DNA from: Candidatus Magasanikbacteria bacterium CG1_02_32_51
GTDB lineage: Bacteria; Patescibacteriota; Patescibacteriia; Magasanikbacterales; UBA922
DNA: 7,779 nucleotides
Assembly (NCBI GenBank): GCA_001871435.1
Contig: MNVC01000017.1
Coordinates: forward strand, 1 to 7,779
Reading direction: 5' to 3'
This document shows, piece by piece, positions 4,340 through 7,779 of the stretch; the first letter of the stretch is position 1, and each line of letters opens with the position of its first letter. Below the pieces are notes generated by a model. That model ran no database searches. It saw only the letters and a list, made by a program, of their open reading frames with translations, and was not told the DNA's origin. A program made the position numbers and the translations under genes.

Positions 4340-5301
4340 TATATCGTACCTACAAAAACATCCAATAAGAAAGACTGGCCACCCTGGCCGGTTTTTGTTT
4401 TTTTGTCCATTTCCAAAAGTTTCAAATATATATCTTTTATCTGAGTTAGGGTATAGCGTTTTACAAAGGACATTGATTTGGTAACCACAAAGGGATGTAG
4501 ACCGAGTATCTTAGCCAAATCAGCACTATGCATATTATCTTGCTTTTCATAAATTTCTCTAAGCTCAAGCAAAATACGAAACTGACGCAAAAGCATGGCA
4601 AAAATAAATTGAGCATCTTCACCTTTTTCATATTGTTTACGAATCATTTTGAAAACTTTATCTTTTTGTTTGCCAACTATGAAGTCTATCAGATTAAAGA
4701 TATTATCATCTACTTTTTCACCAAGAAATTTTTGAGTATTTGCCAAACTTATTTCCTCTGAAGTATAAGAAAGTAACTGATCAACAATATTAGAAAGTGA
4801 CCACATATCACTACCAAAATTTTGTACCAAAAAATTGAGAGCTTTCAAATCAATCTTACCACCACGAGTAGCTATTTCATTTTTTATCCAAGAAAATAAA
4901 TCAAGACCTTTTAGTTCCCCAAAATTTTGGGTAAATTTTTCTTTTTTTAATTTTTCAAAAAGCATTTTAGCATTTTTGGTTTTGAAAGTATCATTACTTT
5001 CCCAAAAGATAATAATATTATTTTCTGGTAACCTATTCTCTTCAATGCGTAACAAAATTTCTGGAAGAAAATCTTTATGATTACTTTCATTCAACAAATT
5101 TTTTATCACAATCATTTTTTTCTCAGCCAAAAAAGGTGTGGTTAAAATCTGAGACATAATATTTCCACTAGTCTCTTGTGAAGCTTCTAGCTCTACAACA
5201 TTGTAACCTTGTGGATCTCTATCCACTTTAAATTTTTCCACCATTTTTTTCAATTGTTGTTTGCTACGAAAGGTGTCTTTACCGTAGAGGAAGAGTAACA
5301 T
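4339..5301 (-). CDS. holA: DNA polymerase III delta subunit
   Basis: Delta opens the beta sliding clamp as part of the clamp-loader complex with tau/gamma and delta-prime. The protein has 320 residues, within the usual 320-350. The N-terminal part begins with the family hallmark FLYGKDTFR (4-12), followed by a first-helix block of lysines. The segment TTPFLAEKKMIVIKNL (55-70 region) is the clamp-interacting strand-helix of the family. The middle domain includes LKGLDLFSWIKNEI, and VDDNIFNLIDFIVG (about 197-210) begins the lid/C-terminal transition. The C-terminal collar domain contains AQFIFAMLLRQFRILLELREI. Delta has no functional Walker A, as expected. The ATG at 5301 gives the complete N-terminal hallmark; no Shine-Dalgarno precedes it. 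polA lies 192 bp upstream on the same strand, but the repeat cluster between them suggests separate control. Confidence 0.93.
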   Translation of the reverse strand: MLLFLYGKDTFRSKQQLKKMVEKFKVDRDPQGYNVVELEASQETSGNIMSQILTTPFLAEKKMIVIKNLLNESNHKDFLPEILLRIEENRLPENNIIIFWESNDTFKTKNAKMLFEKLKKEKFTQNFGELKGLDLFSWIKNEIATRGGKIDLKALNFLVQNFGSDMWSLSNIVDQLLSYTSEEISLANTQKFLGEKVDDNIFNLIDFIVGKQKDKVFKMIRKQYEKGEDAQFIFAMLLRQFRILLELREIYEKQDNMHSADLAKILGLHPFVVTKSMSFVKRYTLTQIKDIYLKLLEMDKKTKTGQGGQSFLLDVFVGTI

Positions 5302-5350
5302 AACTTTTTTTAAATTAAACGTTTTTTATTTTTTGCAAGTAAATTTATGA

Positions 5351-5430
5351 TTGTTTCATTGCCCTATTGTTCCATTGTCATACTGACATAATGAAAACCA
5401 CAATGAGACAATGGGGACAATGGAACAATA
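5351..5430. repeat. Inverted-repeat cluster of CATTG-type units between polA and holA
   Basis: TATTGTTCCATTGTC (5365-5379) and GACAATGGAACAATA (5416-5430) are perfect 15-bp reverse complements with a 36-base spacer. The left arm is preceded by TTGTTTCATTG (5351-5361), which repeats TTGTTCCATTG (5367-5377) with one mismatch. The right side carries CAATG at 5401, 5409 and 5418 and CAATA at 5426, spaced 8-9 bases. No protein is encoded. No T-run follows, so it is not a simple terminator of polA. Confidence 0.7.
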
Positions 5431-5435
5431 TTATA
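5430..5435 (-). promoter_or_regulatory. Possible -10 box for holA
   Basis: TATAAT on the minus strand at 5430-5435 abuts the repeat cluster. It would start transcription near 5423, giving a holA leader of about 120 bases that includes the left repeat arm but only part of the right one. No -35 box is found at the right distance, so support is weak. Confidence 0.2.
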
Positions 5436-5493
5436 TATTCTATGAATGTCTAACTTTTTTATTATTTCAAATTAAACTATTTTAATTCCACGT

Positions 5494-7779
5494 TTATTTC
5501 AAACCACCCCAACTATGACCAATAGCAACCTCTACATTGAGAGGTACTTCTAGTTTTGCTACATTTTGCATTTCTTGTTTTACCAACTTAGCAACCTCAT
5601 CTTTCAAATTATCTACCACTTCCAACACCAACTCATCGTGAACCTGTAAACACAGTCTTACTTTGTTTTCATATTTTTTGATATTGATTTTTTTGCTTAC
5701 AGCAATCATGGCCAATTTCATAATATCAGCGGCCGTTCCTTGTACTGGCATATTTACGGCCATTCTCTCACCAGCAGATCTGAGTTGAAAATTGTTTGAT
5801 TGTAATTCTGGTATATAACGTCGACGTCCAAAAATAGTTTCCACATAGCCATCTTTTGTTGCTTTTTTCAATATATCATCCATGTATTTTTTTACACCAG
5901 AAAAACCACTAAAATATTTATCAATAAAATCTTGAGCATCGTAACGGCTAATACCAGTGCGAGAAGCCAAACCAAAAGCACCCATACCATACAAAACTCC
6001 AAAATTTACTTCTTTGGCAGCTCTGCGCATCTCTTTGGTAACATCTTCTAATTTTACACCGTTTATTACAGCGGCAGTAGCAGTGTGAATATCTTGCCCT
6101 TGTTCAAAAATCTCAATCATCTTTTCATCTTTTGCCAAAGAGGCTACTATCCTTAATTCAATTTGAGAATAATCGGCAGCAATAAGTATATTGCCTTTTT
6201 CAGCCACAAAAACATTACGAACTTTTTTGCCAAGCTCGGTACGAATTGGAATATTTTGTAAATTTGGATCAGAACTAGAGAGACGTCCAGTTGAAGTAAT
6301 TGTTTGGTTGTAAGTAGTGTGAATTCTACCAGTATATTTGTTGCGTAAATCTGGCAAAACATCTATATAAGTATTGCGCAATTTTTCTAATTCACGAAAT
6401 TCTTCTATAAAAGCAATTATCGGATGATACTCATGTAATTTTTCCAATTCAGAGGCAGAGGTGGAATAACCGGTCTTACCTTTTTTGATGCCTTGTGTTG
6501 GTAATTCCATTTTCTCAAAAAGTACTTCTCGCAACTGTAACGATGAAGCAATGTTGAATTCTTTTCCAGCTTCTTGCCAAATTTTTTTCTCGAGCTTCCC
6601 AAGCTCTTGATTTACTTGAATAGAGATTTTGGCCAACATATTACCATCAATAGCAATACCATTTAATTCCATCTCAGCCAAAACAGACAGAAGTGGAATT
6701 TCCATATTGTAATACAACTCTTCATAATTTTCTGCAACTAGTTTCTCTTTATATATAGTATAAACCTCAAAAGTAACTAATACCTCATCAATCAAATTCT
6801 GTGGATCTACCCCAAACAAACTTTTTTGATTGTCAGCTATATTTATTTCTCTAGCCAATTCTCGCAGAGCCAAGGATTTCAGGTCATGAGCTCTGGTACT
6901 AGAATTGATAAGATAAGAAGCAACCATCGTATCAAATATTTTTGCCTTGATTTCAATTTTATTTAGTTTCAAAAGCTTTATCAAATTTTTGATATCATGT
7001 CCTACTGCAGTTTTTTTCTCACTAGAAAAAATATGCAAAATATCACTATCAATATTTTCAAAAAAATAATTTCCTTTGTAAGTGACAATAAGCAAAGCAA
7101 AATTATGAGGTGCGAAAAGATCTTCTACTAACATTACTTCTTTGGCCACAAAAAAATCTTCTTTACCAATATCCAACAAGATTTGTTTTTTATTTTCATT
7201 GGAAACTTTGATAATTTTTTTGGAAAGTGAAATTTTACTTTTTGATTTCTTGCCTGCGTCTTTATTATCATTTTCTGCACCAGGCAATCTCTTCAACAAA
7301 GAATAAAACTCAAATTTTTGCAAAAGACTTACTACTTTTTCTCGTTCAAAATCATGTGTCCTAGCATCTGCCAAAATAAAATCTACGTCAGGTACATCAA
7401 TTTTGATAGTGGCCAACTCTTTACTCATGAACGCTTTTTCTTTTGAATCTTCAAGTTTTTTGATTACCGAGGCGCTGAATTCTTTTCTTAATTTGGAATC
7501 TTTATTTTCCAATTCTTTGTATATTTCATCAATACTACCAATTTTTTCGATCAAACTAGTGGCAGTCTTGTCACCAATACCCCTAACACCTGGGATATTA
7601 TCAGAACTATCACCACGCAAAGATTTGTAAGATATTACCATATCTGGATCAAAGCCCATTTTTTCTCTTACAGCTTTTTCATCACAACTTTCAAAATCTG
7701 ACATGCCTTTTTTCAACAAATAAATTTCAATATTATCCTTATCATTTACTAACTGCAATAAATCTTTATCTCCAGTGAC
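5494..7779 (-). CDS. polA: DNA polymerase I, 5' end beyond the window
   Basis: PolA fills gaps and removes RNA primers in replication and repair. The frame is open through the right edge, so 761 residues are visible and about 130 N-terminal ones are missing. Visible residues 1-160 are the second half of the 5'-3' exonuclease: VTGDKDLLQL at 1-10 and GDSSDNIPGVRGIGDK at 56-71 hold metal-binding aspartates and the helix-hairpin-helix. A charged linker (about 167-187) leads to a 3'-5' exonuclease-like domain (about 195-350). That domain keeps FDTMVASYLIN but lacks the catalytic Asp/Glu residues, so proofreading is probably absent. The polymerase domain is intact: motif A DYSQIELR (Asp near 536), motif B KEVNFGVLYG (about 589-600, with Phe at the sugar-selecting position) and motif C VHDE (Asp near 715). 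The gene ends with TAA at 5494-5496. The TTG at 7756-7758 is internal and not the start. Confidence 0.97.
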   Translation of the reverse strand, partial: VTGDKDLLQLVNDKDNIEIYLLKKGMSDFESCDEKAVREKMGFDPDMVISYKSLRGDSSDNIPGVRGIGDKTATSLIEKIGSIDEIYKELENKDSKLRKEFSASVIKKLEDSKEKAFMSKELATIKIDVPDVDFILADARTHDFEREKVVSLLQKFEFYSLLKRLPGAENDNKDAGKKSKSKISLSKKIIKVSNENKKQILLDIGKEDFFVAKEVMLVEDLFAPHNFALLIVTYKGNYFFENIDSDILHIFSSEKKTAVGHDIKNLIKLLKLNKIEIKAKIFDTMVASYLINSSTRAHDLKSLALRELAREINIADNQKSLFGVDPQNLIDEVLVTFEVYTIYKEKLVAENYEELYYNMEIPLLSVLAEMELNGIAIDGNMLAKISIQVNQELGKLEKKIWQEAGKEFNIASSLQLREVLFEKMELPTQGIKKGKTGYSTSASELEKLHEYHPIIAFIEEFRELEKLRNTYIDVLPDLRNKYTGRIHTTYNQTITSTGRLSSSDPNLQNIPIRTELGKKVRNVFVAEKGNILIAADYSQIELRIVASLAKDEKMIEIFEQGQDIHTATAAVINGVKLEDVTKEMRRAAKEVNFGVLYGMGAFGLASRTGISRYDAQDFIDKYFSGFSGVKKYMDDILKKATKDGYVETIFGRRRYIPELQSNNFQLRSAGERMAVNMPVQGTAADIMKLAMIAVSKKINIKKYENKVRLCLQVHDELVLEVVDNLKDEVAKLVKQEMQNVAKLEVPLNVEVAIGHSWGGLK

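Noticed and set aside
5365..5430. Inverted repeat as the polA terminator
   Set aside because: There is no T-run after either arm and the spacer is long (36 bases); the unit-like repetition suggests another origin.
7756..7758. TTG as start of polA
   Set aside because: The frame continues upstream with VTGDKDL, a conserved exonuclease motif, so the gene extends past the window.
1..7779. CRISPR array, or recoded TGA as in some candidate phyla
   Set aside because: No regularly spaced direct repeats of 25-40 bases exist, and TGA terminates the 552-788 and 2288-2650 genes without occurring inside the long conserved genes.

Overview
The window is A+T-rich bacterial DNA, roughly 30-35% G+C outside one island. 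It uses the standard code, since TGA acts as a stop. Its proteins are lysine- and isoleucine-rich. The native genes (552, 978, 2906 and 3282 on +; 5301 on -) have no recognisable Shine-Dalgarno sequence, and the tRNA gene does not encode its CCA end. Together with the gene content this suggests an uncultured, reduced-genome bacterium of the Patescibacteria/CPR type. That placement is inferred from style, not proven by a marker.

Layout. Bases 1-239 are the 3' end of an IS481-type transposase cut by the window edge. A short A+T-rich spacer follows, with a fully consensus sigma70-type promoter pointing back into the transposase and a 9-bp dyad beside it. Next is a minus-strand tRNA-Arg(CCU) gene at 392-463. 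Then come a small three-helix membrane protein (CBU_0592-like), a possible coupled 25-codon membrane mini-ORF, and rmuC. At 2158-2229 an unusually elaborate two-way terminator separates rmuC from a convergent minus-strand gene in an island of about 54% G+C. That gene encodes an unrecognised 115-120 residue protein and looks recently acquired. Its promoter is back to back with the promoter of rpsT; both read TTGACA-N17-TATACT. rpsT (ribosomal protein bS20) has a structured leader and an intrinsic terminator. A soluble GGDEF protein with a variant signature (SGDEF) and no intact I-site follows. The right half is minus strand: holA (DNA polymerase III delta) and polA (DNA polymerase I, 5' end beyond the window), separated by a 192-bp spacer with a 15-bp perfect inverted repeat built from CATTG-type units.

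How the genes fit together. polA, holA and rmuC belong to replication and DNA maintenance, and rpsT and tRNA-Arg to translation. This is mostly a chromosomal housekeeping region. The accessory elements are the insertion-sequence end, the high-G+C cassette, the GGDEF gene and the two intergenic repeat clusters. I see no CRISPR array, no toxin-antitoxin pair and no defence operon. The best candidate for something undescribed is the high-G+C cassette with its promoter, leader and nested-hairpin terminator.
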